A DNA stretch of 64,000 nucleotides from Linanthus parryae (lineage: Eukaryota; Streptophyta; Magnoliopsida; Ericales; Polemoniaceae), in contig JALGPY010000009.1 in NCBI GenBank assembly GCA_023055425.1, forward strand, positions 51,770,616-51,834,615. The letters run 5' to 3'. This document shows, one piece after another, positions 43,597 through 54,427 of the stretch (the first letter of the stretch is position 1; each line of letters begins with the position of its first letter). The notes beneath the pieces were generated by a model. The model ran no database searches. It worked only from the letters and a program-made list of their open reading frames with translations, and was not told where the DNA came from. Both the position numbers and the translations under genes were made by a program.

Positions 43597-44006
43597 GCCG
43601 GCCCAAGGCACTTGGAGGCCTAAAGCATGTAAAAAGATCGAGACCCTCTATTGAAGAAAAAATGATTGGACTTCTAATACTTGTGTAATATATTGGGTTG
43701 ATTTTTAAGAATAAATTATGTTATCTTGATTAATGTTCACTGACCTTACAACTTCTTGAAAAGTTAAAAAACTTAAATCTTCACATGCGTCATCAACAAG
43801 GTTCAAATTCGGGTCAAGTTTGTTGAAAATATTTGACATACCACCAAACTAGGACACAATATATCTACAATTTCACTAATATATGTTATTAAGTATATAG
43901 CTATCTTTCAAAAAAAACTTACTAGTTATAAATACTGGGGCCCTGCCAGCATGGGGCCTAACGGCCGCTTCAGCTGCATACCTATAGGGCCGGCCATGAC
44001 AACAAC

Positions 44007-47000
44007 ATCATACCACCACTCCCCTAGACCCACCTCTTCGACTACCTACAACATCCTGGAGCACAACCAAAGTTAGAAGATTCAACATTATCGGCAAGAT
44101 TAATCGAAGATGAAAGAGACGCAATTTAAGATTTTTTGATAGATTTTTTGCTAGAGAATAATACCAACATGAAATATATAGTGGAGCAATTAAACTAGGT
44201 ACCATCAACTTGTATCTGATCTCAGACCAATGTAAAACAGCCCTCATGGAGCCAATAACCTCGGGCTAGATGATCATACAAAATAAATTGTTAATCTACA
44301 ACCTCAAACTATATAATCATACATATAAATTGTGAGATAGTGAAGAACATGAAAAAGCGCAGGTATACAAACTGAGCAAACACAAATTTGCTCACAGAAT
44401 ATGTCCAATTTAGGGTTTAATGAATTAGGGTTGCAAGAAGAACAACAACAAGAGCTTATAAAGGTAAAATCACGAGAACACATTGACATAGCCATGCAAT
44501 AAAATAATAAATGGTTTATTGAATTAGAACATCTTTCCGACATGAGCTTCAAAACAACTGGGAAGAAAGGCCCAATCAACCAGTCCAAGTCCTTTCCCGT
44601 CGACATAGAAGATTCGGATAACGAGAGATCGGTTCACCACACGCATGGGTTCAATCGAGCATCCCTAAACCCGATCTACGGAGGACCATATCGAGCCAGG
44701 GTTTTGTTTTGGAGAGGAGAAACTCGAGCATCCCTAAGCCCGTATCGAGCGCAACGTTATGGGGGCGATTAGTAGTCACTTTTAGTGTGTGTCTAGTTCA
44801 GATAAAATATGTGTGTGTGACGAAAAATAGCAATTTCTTTGAAAACGTTACTAAAAAGGCAAGTAGGAACAACCAGATGAAACGGCCCAACTAAGGGCAT
44901 GTCCACCCAGGGCAAAGGGCAATGGACACTGTGATTCTAGGACATGACATTGTTCACCAGTTTCTTTGGTCAGTACGTTTCCAACTATCTGTTCGGGAGG
45001 AGAGATGCAAGAGGGGAAATTATGGTCGAAAGACAAGTGAGAGTATGGAATTGTAGGTAAAAAGTCTAGGTGGCTACGAAGCAAGAGGACGAGGCAGGAG
45101 GTTAGATTGCTCAAGCTCTTGCCTCCTCTTCCTCTTCATCTTCTTTCTGCCCATTTTTTCTGTTTGGTTGAATATGAAAAGGACAAATAAGAGCTAGAAA
45201 GAGTGTCTGAGGGAAAAAATAGCGGGATGAGGGTACTTATGTGACGGTGTTTTTTATTTCATATAATTTCTAACGTAAGTACTGTTTTTCTCGAATCTTA
45301 ATAGTGGAAAAGAGAGAAGAGCTAGAGAGATAGTGAGAGAAGGTGTGCGGCTATTTTTATCATTTGATATAATTTTAAACAAAGATATCTTCTTGTGCAC
45401 ATAGACGAAACCACATGATAGATTTCTACAACATTAGAGACAACAAGGGAGTGTTTCACACAAACCCTAACTACATGGGATAAAACATAACTAGCCCTAA
45501 AATATTAAAGAAAAAGAAGGCCCAAAGCAGAGTTTGGAAAGAAAGATATTAAGGCCAATTCGAGCTTGGGCCAACAACTGATGAAACAATTGTGACCCCA
45601 AATTGCAAGAATTTAAGCTGACTCTTGCCCATGCAGGGTCCATATCTTTGTACCCTTTCAGTGTCGATTGGGGGCACACTTAGCCGCACAAGGGCGGACC
45701 CTGTCTTGTGTTTCGACCTTGGCTTTTGGAACCAAACATGCCCTCAGTATAAAATGGCACTTCAATTGAACAGCAACCTAAAATTTTCAGCTGATTTTCT
45801 AGAAGGAAAAGAAAAACATGACATTTTGCAGCTAAAAATAGTTTTTTTATTTTTTTTATAAAAAAAACGCGTAACTAATTTCAAGAGAATTATAAAATTC
45901 AGGTTGCGGTTCAATTGGAATTACTTAGGCAATTATAAAGTGATTGAAACCGTCTAACTAATTTAACTTGAACCACCTAACAGAAGATGTAATATAGTTT
46001 AATGTGTTTTATCTTACGTAGGGTGATAAAAGTTTATATGAGTTCAATTATGAGCGATTGTATTTAAGTAATGTTTGATTAAAGGGTCTATAGGTTTTGT
46101 CAATTTAATCAAACACATACACTAACATAATTTTTCAATTTCTACCAAACATATCTTCATTTGTTTTAGAAAATATTCATTTTCATTTCAGCTAAGATCA
46201 TTTACTCTCATACCGACAATTTTTAGCGTTCTATTCTATTTTTCCTGAAACATGAAACCCAAGTACCTAACAGTTAGTGAAAATACGTCCACCCATCACT
46301 CTCATCAATCTCGGATGTGGTAGATCATTTGTAGTAGTTTATTATCAATTATGTGCATTCGAACTTTCAAAAACTTTAACATTTATGTAAAATTAACCAA
46401 ACCAGGGATGCATATAATTGGGGTGCAAGCTACGAAATAATTAAGCTTAACAACATTATCTTCATCTATGTCCTAATAGAGGCTGCCTCACATGTCCATA
46501 GAAATTGTGACTTGGACTTTCACAAGTTAGGTCTATTTTTTGGTGATATAGTCAATTAGCTTGAAAAAAGAACAAGCTTGACATGTACACTATAAGAAAC
46601 TCCTACCTATACATGGTCATGTCTCCATTTTCAAAACTTTCATACGACATCTACGTTTGACATTACAGATGTATATATAATTAGGTACTTTTGTTTGACT
46701 TGAAGCATTATTCATAGTTCGATCATGTGTGGCAAGATAAGTTTACGGAGCTAACTTGAAAAGTTTACGAAGCTGTAATTTTTTTTATGCTAAAATTCTC
46801 GGCATTGGTCACAATGTCATTTTACGAGTCCGTTCACAGAGATTTGAACGTCTTTATCAGGACTAAAGAACATCTAAACCTCGAAAATTAGTCTCAGTTT
46901 CTATCCTGAAAATGACTTGTCTCAACTAGCTTGTTTTCTTAGGACTGATGGGAGAAATTATTCAGATTAATAGCATGTCAAACAAGAAATTAAGAATAAA

Positions 47001-47072
47001 TTACTACAAATTATTCATAAACTTCTTTGTAAAAATTAGGTATACTCCATTAGTATACGTTCACGTATAGGT
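44007..47072. other. 3 kb without a recognised gene
   Basis: Low-complexity and AT-rich stretches. Short frames at 44304-44606, 44542-44772, 44851-45114 and 45625-45861 show no domain. Around 44540-44770 the + strand is less AT-rich and contains GAGCATCCCTAA twice. A GGGCATGTTTGGTTCC word (minus strand, near 45730) looks like a MITE end without a visible partner. Confidence 0.45.
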
Positions 47073-47077
47073 GTAGA

Positions 47078-47554
47078 TCTTGAAGTATTGACTGCTCCTG
47101 TTTGATCTGATGAAGCTTTGAATTTCATTTTCATACTATTCATTTGGTATGTGCTTTACCAAATGAACAATAATCATGTTGATAGTAGTAGCCATTGGAT
47201 GATCTCTCAAGTGGAGCAGCTACCGTATGATCATAACATTTAGATGTTTTAAACGTTCGTTAGTGAAACGATGTCGTTCCATTATGAGCTGTGTTAGTTA
47301 CCTTCTATTCTTTCTCATTGGTCTGTGTCAGCTAGGAAATGTGTCGTGGCAGCACCTGATTGGTTGTCACACGAAGACTGTTATTAGATATTTTGGCCTA
47401 TTTACGTTTTAGCCCCATTACTCTTAGTATTTACAATTCCTCTCTTGTGAGGAATAAAACCCTGGATCTGTAATTCATTTTCTATGAATCAATTCGATGA
47501 TTTCATCATCTCTCTCTCTCTCTTTCCATTTCTAGTTTTCCCTCTTTTTCCATA
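47078..47554 (+). repeat. 5' LTR of Copia-2
   Basis: TCTTGAAGTATTG...CTCTTTTTCCATA, directly followed by the PBS. It contains an imperfect palindrome GAAACGATGTCGTTCC near 47265, also found in the Copia-1 LTR. Confidence 0.92.
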
Positions 47555-47568
47555 TGGTATCAGAGCCA
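47555..47568 (+). promoter_or_regulatory. Primer binding site of Copia-2
   Basis: TGGTATCAGAGCCA, the initiator-methionine tRNA type usual for copia elements. Confidence 0.92.
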
Positions 47569-47662
47569 CTGGCTCGTTCCTGATCACATCCGATCTTCGT
47601 CTACAATGGCTAGGGTTGTGTTCATCTTCACGCCGATCTAGTCTCTGTTTTGAATCTTCAAT

Positions 47663-48240
47663 ATGGTGCTTCCGGAAGAATTTGATGTATCATCGTCTCG
47701 AGGAACATTCGATAGGCTTCATCTTGACGGATCTTCTCCGTTTTTTCTTCACAATTCAGATTCACCAGGTATGGTTCTGGTTACTCAAGTTCTGAATGGT
47801 GATAACTTCAATTATTGGTACAGATCTATGATTGTAGCTCTCGAAGCTAAGAACAAATTAAATTTTGTTACTGGAATTATTTCTGAACCAGATAAGACCT
47901 CTGAGTTGTATTCCCTATGGAAAAGGTGTGACCGAATGGTTATTTCATGGCTGATCAATTCTGTAAGAAAAGAAATTGCTTCTAGTGTAGTATATTATAC
48001 TACAGCTAGAGAGATTTGGTTTGACCTTGTTGAAAGGTTTTCTCATAAGAACTTGCCTAAAAATTTTCAGCTCAGCAGTGCCATAGTTAATCTGAAACAA
48101 GGAGGTTTTAGTGTCACTGCATATTTTACAAAACTTAAGTCTCTGTGGGATGAATTAGAAAACTATACGGCAATACCAATGTGCACTTTGGTGTTTTAAG
48201 CTCTTTCACCTGCAATGTGCTTGCCATGATACACAACAAG
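47663..48240 (+). pseudogene. gag: Copia-2 gag, N-terminal capsid part
   Basis: Opens with MVLPEEFDVSSSRGTFDRLH, 95 bp after the PBS. The copia-like N-terminal block follows (GMVLVTQVLNGDNFNYWYRS, then MIVALEAKNKL), and the UBN2-type capsid (WKRCDRMVISWLINS, TAREIWFDLVERF, YFTKLKSLWDELENY). The frame closes at TAA 48197-48199, right after AIPMC. The continuation lies in the frame of 48181-49236, so one base was gained or lost near 48185. Confidence 0.9.
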
Positions 48241-49238
48241 ACTCAACAAGAACACATTATGCAGTTTTTAATGGGTTTGAACTCCAATTTTGCTTCTGTG
48301 AGAGATCAAGTTTTGTTGATGGATCCATTGCCAAGCCTTAATAAGGTGTTTGCTAAAGTGGTTCAACAGGAAATGCAGGGTACAATTAGTGCTGATCCAG
48401 GTGGTATGAATCCTAATATGGTTATGTACTCTAATGTACCTAGTAATGCTGCTATGTACTCTTCTCCATTTCACCATGGACAAAGTTATGGCAATCCATC
48501 ACATGGGGGACACAATGGGGGGCATAATCCTTCTGTTGAATCAGGAACATCAAGGCCTAAACTCAGTTGTAGTCACTGTGGGGGGACAGGACATGTCAAG
48601 TCCAAATGCTGGAAGTTGAATGGTTATCCAGCTAATTTCAAGAGTAAACACAAGCCTCAAGCTCATAATGCAAACACTAATCATAGTGTAAGTTATGAGG
48701 TAGCTGAAGACAAGACACATTTTCCTTTCTCCCCCAGTCAATGTCAGCAAATGATGAATTATGTTAACAGTCAAATGCAGCACTCCCCTCAAGGGTATCA
48801 CAGTGATTCAAGTTCTAATTCCCCTTCTCATAGTCACCATTCTAGTATGATGGAAAGTCATGTTCACTCATATTCAAAGGGAGATTCCTCATATCATCAG
48901 TATTTTATGGGAGGTGTGCTCAATAGTTACAGTTTTCAAAGCTCTTTGAGTTCTAACAACACTGGTGCTGAAACTTGGATCATTGACAGTGGAGCTACAG
49001 ACCACATGTGCCATGATCTAGCTTCTCTGAGTAATGCTGTTAAATTTGATGATATCTCTGTTTGTTTACCTAATGGTCAAAAGGTGCAAGTGTCTCATAT
49101 AGGTGAAGTCCAACTCACTCCCACTCTTCAATTACATGGAGTTCTATGTGTACCAACTTTTAAGTTTAATCTCATTTCTATAACACAGTTAGCCAAGAAA
49201 CAGCACTGTGTGATGCTGAATCTTGTCAAATATTGAGC
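48181..49238 (+). pseudogene. gag-pol: Copia-2 gag C-terminus, zinc knuckle and protease
   Basis: Begins in mid-gag (TQQEHIMQFLMGLN, VRDQVLLMDPLPSL). It contains the knuckle CSHCGGTGHVKSKC with KLNGYP, a His/Ser-rich spacer and the protease active site WIIDSGATDHMC, then FKFNLISITQLAK. The frame runs into a stop at 49236 because of a frameshift near 49200; the downstream SKETKSLLGVG and GLYLLK blocks are in another frame. The start codon at 48181 is not biological. Confidence 0.9.
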
Positions 49239-50325
49239 AAAGAGACTAAGTCCTTGTTAGGGGTGGGTCCTAAGCTCAATGGTCTTTATTTGTTGAAGAT
49301 TCCAAAACTGACCTACTCTCATCTTACAGTCAACTGCAATCATGGTTAAGTGATCAAATTTGGCACAATAGACTTGGACATCTCTCAGATATCAAGTTAA
49401 AGTGGTTACACGATGTTTTACACACTAGTGGCAGTGTTGAAAACTCTCAATGTGATGTCTGCCCTCAAGCCAAGCAGAATAAAACTCCATTATCCCAGCA
49501 TTGGCAAAATGGAAAGTGTTCCTTTTGTTTTGGTTCATCTTGACATATGGGGTCCTTACCATCATCCCACCTATGCTGGTCACAAGTACTTCTTAAAAAT
49601 TAGTGGATGATGCCACTAGAATGACTTGGGTGTACCTCATGATTCATAAGTAAGAAGCTCAAACATTGATACCACAGTTTTACACTCTGATTGAGACTCA
49701 ATTTGATGTCAAAATTAAGAAAATCAGACGTGATAATGCCAAGGAGTTAGCATTGGTGAATTTCATGCTTGAGAAAGGGATCATTTATCAACTTAGTTGT
49801 GTTGAAGCTCATGAACAAAACTCTGTTGTGCAGAGAAAGCATCAACATTTGCTCAAAGTTGCTAGAGCTTTAAAATTTCAATCTTCTCTTCCTTCAAAAT
49901 TTTGGGGAGACAGTGTTCTGACTACTGCTTATCTCATCAATAGAATTCCTACTCAGGTCTTACAGAATAAATCTCCTTATGAATGTCTCTTTGGTACATT
50001 AGCAGACTACAAGAGTCTCAGGGTTTTTGGTTGCTTATGCTACAGTTCCACACTTCTACAAGGAAGAACCAAATTTGAACCCAGAGCACTGCCATGTGTC
50101 TTTCTTGGTTATGTATTCGGTATGAAAGGTTATAAGTTGTATAATTTGAAGGAAAGCAAGTTTGAGATCTCTAGAAATGTGATATTTCATGAAGGCACAT
50201 TTCCTTTTTCTTCACCTCATTCGACCTACACTGATACTGATTTGGTGCTACCAACTCCAATACAATCAGACACATGTTTTCATTATGGTCAACAGTCTCC
50301 AGTTACATCCATCTCCTCTCCATAG
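49239..50325 (+). pseudogene. pol: Copia-2 integrase, frameshifted, catalytic Glu replaced
   Basis: Fragments in more than one frame give the zinc-binding WHNRLGHLSD and CDVCPQAKQNK, the core start HLDIWGPYHHPT (first Asp present), KKIRRDNAKEL (second Asp present) and VVQRKHQHLL, where the catalytic Glu is Gln (CAG for GAG). A frameshift lies near 49605 (KYFLKISG). The long open part is 49666-50325. The C-terminal block GRTKFEPRALPCVFLGYVFG and KGYKLYN matches Copia-1. It ends at TAG in a Ser/Pro-rich linker. Confidence 0.88.
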
Positions 50326-51609
50326 AATGCTTCTCCCTCACCTTCATCTCCTGCACTTGTTCAACCTATAAGGAGTACTAGAGAGGTTAGAACACCTCGC
50401 TATTTACAAGATTATGTGATAACTGGGCCAAGATTGGTCTCAGCTTGTATTACACCCCCTATGAATACATATGCTTCTGATTCACACTTGACAGAACCTG
50501 CTAGCTATCAGGAGGCTTGTAAACATCCTTGCTGGGTTGAAGCAATGCAGAATGAATTGAAGGCTCTGGAATCAAATCACACTTGGATCATAACCACCTT
50601 ACCCACATGACATGATGCAATAGGTTGCAGATGGGTTTTTAAGGTCAAAGTGAAATCTAATGGAGAACTTGAAAGGTGTAAAGCTAGGTTGGTTGCCAAG
50701 GGTTACACTCAGACTGAGGGCATTGACTATAATGAAACTTTCTCACCTGTTGCCAACCTTCCTACCCTCAAATGTCTCCTGGCACTAGCAGCTATCAAAA
50801 GATGACATCTACTTCAACTAGATGTCGATAATGCTTTCCTCCATGGTGATCTTGATGAGGAAGTGTATATGAACTTGCCACCAGGGTATGTTTTTCCTCC
50901 CACTATTTCTTCTTCATTTCCTCACACTGCTCCTTTGGTTTGTCATCTGAAGAAGTCACTATATGGTCTGAAACAAGCTTCTAGGCAGTGGTATAGCAGA
51001 TTCTCAGTCAATCTTCTGAGTCTTGGTTTTAGACAGTGTAAGACTGATTATACTCTGTTTGTCAAAGGCTCTTCTACTTCTTTCATTTGCATTTTGGTAT
51101 ATGTTGATGACATTGTTCTGGGAGGCACTCATTTATCACAGTTCCAGCATTTGAAGTCTCTCTTGAATAGTCAGTTTCACCTCAAGGATCTTGGTTTCTT
51201 GAGATATTTCCTTGGTTTTGAGATTGCTAGAACTGATTCCAGTATTACTCTTTGCCAAAGAAAGTTTGCTATGGACATTCTGCAAGAGTTTGGTTACTCA
51301 CTTTGCAAACCAGCATCAGTTCCTATGGATCCTAGTGTGAAGCTTTCAGCTTCTGTTGGTGATGTTTTGTCAGCCTCTGATGCAATCAAATATAGAAAAC
51401 TTGTTGGGAAGCTTCTGTACTTGTGTAATTTTAGGCCTGATTTGTGTTTTGTTGTTCACAAGCTTTCTCAGTTTGTCTCAAAGCCTACAACCACTCATCT
51501 CAAAGCTGCACACCATGTTCTCAGATATCTTAGTAATGCTCCAGCTCAAGGATTGGTATTTCCATCCAGCTCTCCTCCTCATCTTGTTGGTTATGCTGAT
51601 GCAGACTAG
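50326..51609 (+). pseudogene. pol: Copia-2 reverse transcriptase
   Basis: The linker and RT start are in frame with stops: TGA after TTLPT (near 50608), and TGA where the normal Trp of AAIKRW would be (near 50803). The long open part 50863-51609 shows MNLPPGYVFP, SLYGLKQASRQW, ILVYVDDIVLGG (YVDD intact), FLGFEIAR, LVGKLLYLCNFRPDL and VHKLSQFV. It closes at TAG replacing the Trp of the RNase H motif YADADW. All three nonsense changes at Trp codons are TGG to TGA or TAG type. Confidence 0.9.
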
Positions 51610-52060
51610 GCTGGTTGTTGGGACACTAGGAAGTCCACTTCAGGTTATCTTGTTTACATTGGAGACTCTCTTGTCTCATGGAGATCAAAGAAACAAAGTG
51701 TCATTCCAGGAGTTCCACTGAATCTCTATACAGAAGTCTAGCAATTATTGCTTGTGAAATGCAATGATTTCTCTTTCTCTTATCTGATTTTGGGATTTCT
51801 CTTCTACAATCTCCCACAGTTTATTGTGACAGCAACTCAGCTCTCCAACTTGCTGCCAATCCTGTTTTTCATAACAAAACCAAGCATGTGGATATTGATT
51901 GTCATTTGGTCAGGGACTTGGTGCAAAAGAAGGTATTTCTTCTCCAATATGTGCCTACAAGTTATCAACTTGCTCACATTCTCACCAAGCCTCTTCATCC
52001 AGCTGTTTTTGATTTTCTGCTTTCCAAGTTGGGAGTTAACATCATTCACTCTCCAACTTG
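51610..52060 (+). pseudogene. pol: Copia-2 RNase H, frameshifted
   Basis: After the TAG at 51607-51609 the sequence still reads CWDTRKSTSGYLVYIGDSL and VSWRSKKQSV. A one-base slip follows, and the other frames give CDSNSALQLAANP, FHNKTKHVDIDCHLVRDLV and HILTKPLHPAVFDF, the usual copia RNase H tail. It ends just before the polypurine tract. Confidence 0.85.
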
Positions 52061-52068
52061 AGGGGGGA
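52058..52068 (+). promoter_or_regulatory. Polypurine tract of Copia-2
   Basis: TTGAGGGGGGA, identical to that of Copia-1 and directly followed by the LTR start TCTTGAAG. Confidence 0.88.
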
Positions 52069-52539
52069 TCTTGAAGTATTGACTGATCCTGTTTGATCTG
52101 ATGAAGCTTTGAATTTCATTTTGGTACTGTTCATTTGGTATCTGCTTTACCAAATGAACAGTAATCATGTCGATAGCAGTAGCCGTTGGATGATCTCTCA
52201 AGTGGAGCAGCTACCGTACGATCATAACGTTTAGATGTTTTAAACGTTCATTAGTGGAACGTTGTCGTTCCATTATGAGCTGTGTTAGTTACCTTCTCTT
52301 CTTTCTCATTGGTCCGTGTCAGCTAGGAAAGGTGTCGTGGCAGCACCTGATTGGTTGTCACACGAAGTCTATTATTAGATATTTTGGCCTATTTACGTTT
52401 TAGCCCCATTACTCTTAGTATTTACAATTCCTCTCTTGTGAGGAATAAAACCCTGGATATGTAATTCATTTTCTATGAATTAATTCGATGATTTCATCAT
52501 CTCTCTCTTTCCATTTCTAGTTTTTCCTCTTTTTCAATA
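52069..52539 (+). repeat. 3' LTR of Copia-2
   Basis: 471 bp, ends TTTTTCAATA before TSD GTAGA. The palindrome reads GGAACGTTGTCGTTCC in this copy. Confidence 0.92.
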
Positions 52540-52544
52540 GTAGA

Positions 52545-54422
52545 TACTTGAACTCTTTGACATTTAGGTTTACTTGCACATAGATCTCCCGGGGAAGGTT
52601 ACACGAACTTATCATTTTATAAACAAATACAATACTTCTTTTTGATGACATAGGAGCTTGTAGGAGCTTGCACAGGCACGCACGGCCTATCTTTGTTCTA
52701 CTATGATAGTCTAACACATCACATTAGAAAAACAAATAAGTTGACAAAACTTGGGCCGACAGACACACTATCGAAAAGGAGATGAGAAATGAATAGCTTG
52801 CATCTTTATACTTTTTCTTAAGAAACATGCTTTGTAAAACAATATCCTATTGTGCATGCATGGGAAATGTCGAAAGGAATCAATGGTTGTTTCCTTGCCG
52901 CCCTTAATTTGTATGCGGACTCCGGTCTGAAACACACCCAATTGTAGACCGTGACAAGTAACCGATATCTGTGTTGTTGCTTATGTAAGTGAAACACTAC
53001 AATAATTATGTATTTCTTTCAGATATTGAGAGATAGCGTTTGTCGAATTAGGAAATATGGCTGTAGCACCATGTGAGGCGAGGATTGTTGCATTGAAAAG
53101 GAGTTTGAAAATTGTCATCCAAAATTCGTCTATTAGAAGTAAAATAGTGTTGTAGCATAATGTTTACACTTCTTAAATGACAGATAGAACATGACATATG
53201 ACATCGCAAAAATTTGTCTTGAAAAGCGACAAACTAGTTGTCAAGAAACAAGACGCCGCGATCTCAAACACATGATGACAGGAGCCTTGTTTGGTCCAAA
53301 CAGCATATTCTCGGGAATGTACTATGCTTCATGTCTCCTTATAGTTTACAGAACATAAACAACCAAAAGATATGAAATTGTCATGTTTTGTGATTGATAA
53401 ATGTCGAAAGGGAACATGTAGATCTTGCATTATCAGTCGGCCACTCACCTCGCCTCCACTATAAGATTTTTCGTTTTTCTTTTTTTCTTTTCTTCATTCA
53501 ATTGATGGAGCATCTATTTTTTTTGTTCTCTATTTGTTTTCTTATTTGAGGAAAGCATATCATGCAGCTTTTGAAAACTTTGAATTTGGCTTGATTTGAT
53601 AATTTCTGAAACATGATGTTCTCCACATTCTTTTTATGAGAGAACTCCCATCATAAACATTGTCATCTAATATTTCGAACATTGTCACTGTGAATTTAAG
53701 ATTTTCGAGAATTAAAATTACCTATTGTGTCGTTAATTAGATGAGTGTTGCAGCGGGGTGTAGAGTGTTAGAGCATCTCCCACTATTTCCTCTATTTTTT
53801 CCTCCATGCTATATTTTTGGTGGGGGGAGTGGAGAACCCTCTAATCATTCAATGTCAATTTTCTTTTTTCATGTATGAAGGAAAAATAGAGATAGTCTCT
53901 AATTAATTCAACCATGTTCTACACCAAATTTTAAATTCAACACATATTTTCATTTATAGAGAATCGAGATTTTGGTTTTGAATAGTTAACACAAATAAAT
54001 CCCTTCAAAAATATAGATGCTAACTTTTGACATAGTTCTAGACAAGCTAATTTCAATACACCAATCTTAGTTTCAAATACCTAAAAGCATAAATCACTTG
54101 CAGTTTATCGAATGATTACAATTTCATACGAAACAAAAAAAGAGGAACTTAAAAAGTTTACAAAATCAAAGATTAGTGCCACAAGGAATAGCGCTGCAAA
54201 GAGCGACACACTTATCGGAAGGCATCACAAGAGAAAAATGGTGATTGAGAAAGAAAAGCTAGCAAGAAGAAACATAAAAATTAACTCGAGGCTCGGAAAC
54301 AAAATTTCGATGTAATGGCTGGAAATTTAAGTAACCTCTCACATTGTCATGTAATATCCTTACTTTTTTCGTTTGTGTATAACATTTTCATTTAATAATA
54401 TTTGCATGTGTTCATTTCCATT
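52545..54422. other. 1.9 kb without a recognised gene
   Basis: AT-rich. A GAGCATCTCCCACTATTT word near 53770 may be a MITE end. The lysine-rich frame 54112-54315 has no domain. Confidence 0.45.
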
Positions 54423-54427
54423 TTCTT

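Larger units (their letters stand above)
38197..43998. mobile_element. hAT-type MITE split by a 5.4-kb LTR element
   Basis: The left tip CAGGGCTGG (38197-38205) and the right part 43602-43998, ending GGGCCGGCCATG, are the two pieces. The end repeats are CAGGGCTGGCCC (read across the insertion) and CATGGCCGGCCC. Outer flanks GCAACAAC (38189-38196) and ACAACAAC (43999-44006) match at 7 of 8. Net MITE length is about 406 bp. Confidence 0.8.
47078..52539 (+). mobile_element. Copia-2: Ty1/copia element with non-TG/CA LTR ends, degenerate
   Basis: LTRs at 47078-47554 (477 bp) and 52069-52539 (471 bp) differ at roughly 23 sites, so this is an old copy. A perfect 5-bp TSD GTAGA (47073-47077, 52540-52544) fixes the ends as TCTTGAAG...ATA. 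PBS and PPT touch the LTRs exactly at those ends. Domain order is gag, protease, integrase, RT, RNase H. There are at least three in-frame stops and several frameshifts. It is of the same lineage as Copia-1. Confidence 0.93.

Noticed and set aside
44542..44772. Possible host exon
   Set aside because: Less AT-rich with a repeated GAGCATCCCTAA word, but no homology pattern, splice pattern or partner exon can be shown.
54112..54315. Lysine-rich 67-codon frame
   Set aside because: Short, low-complexity and isolated.
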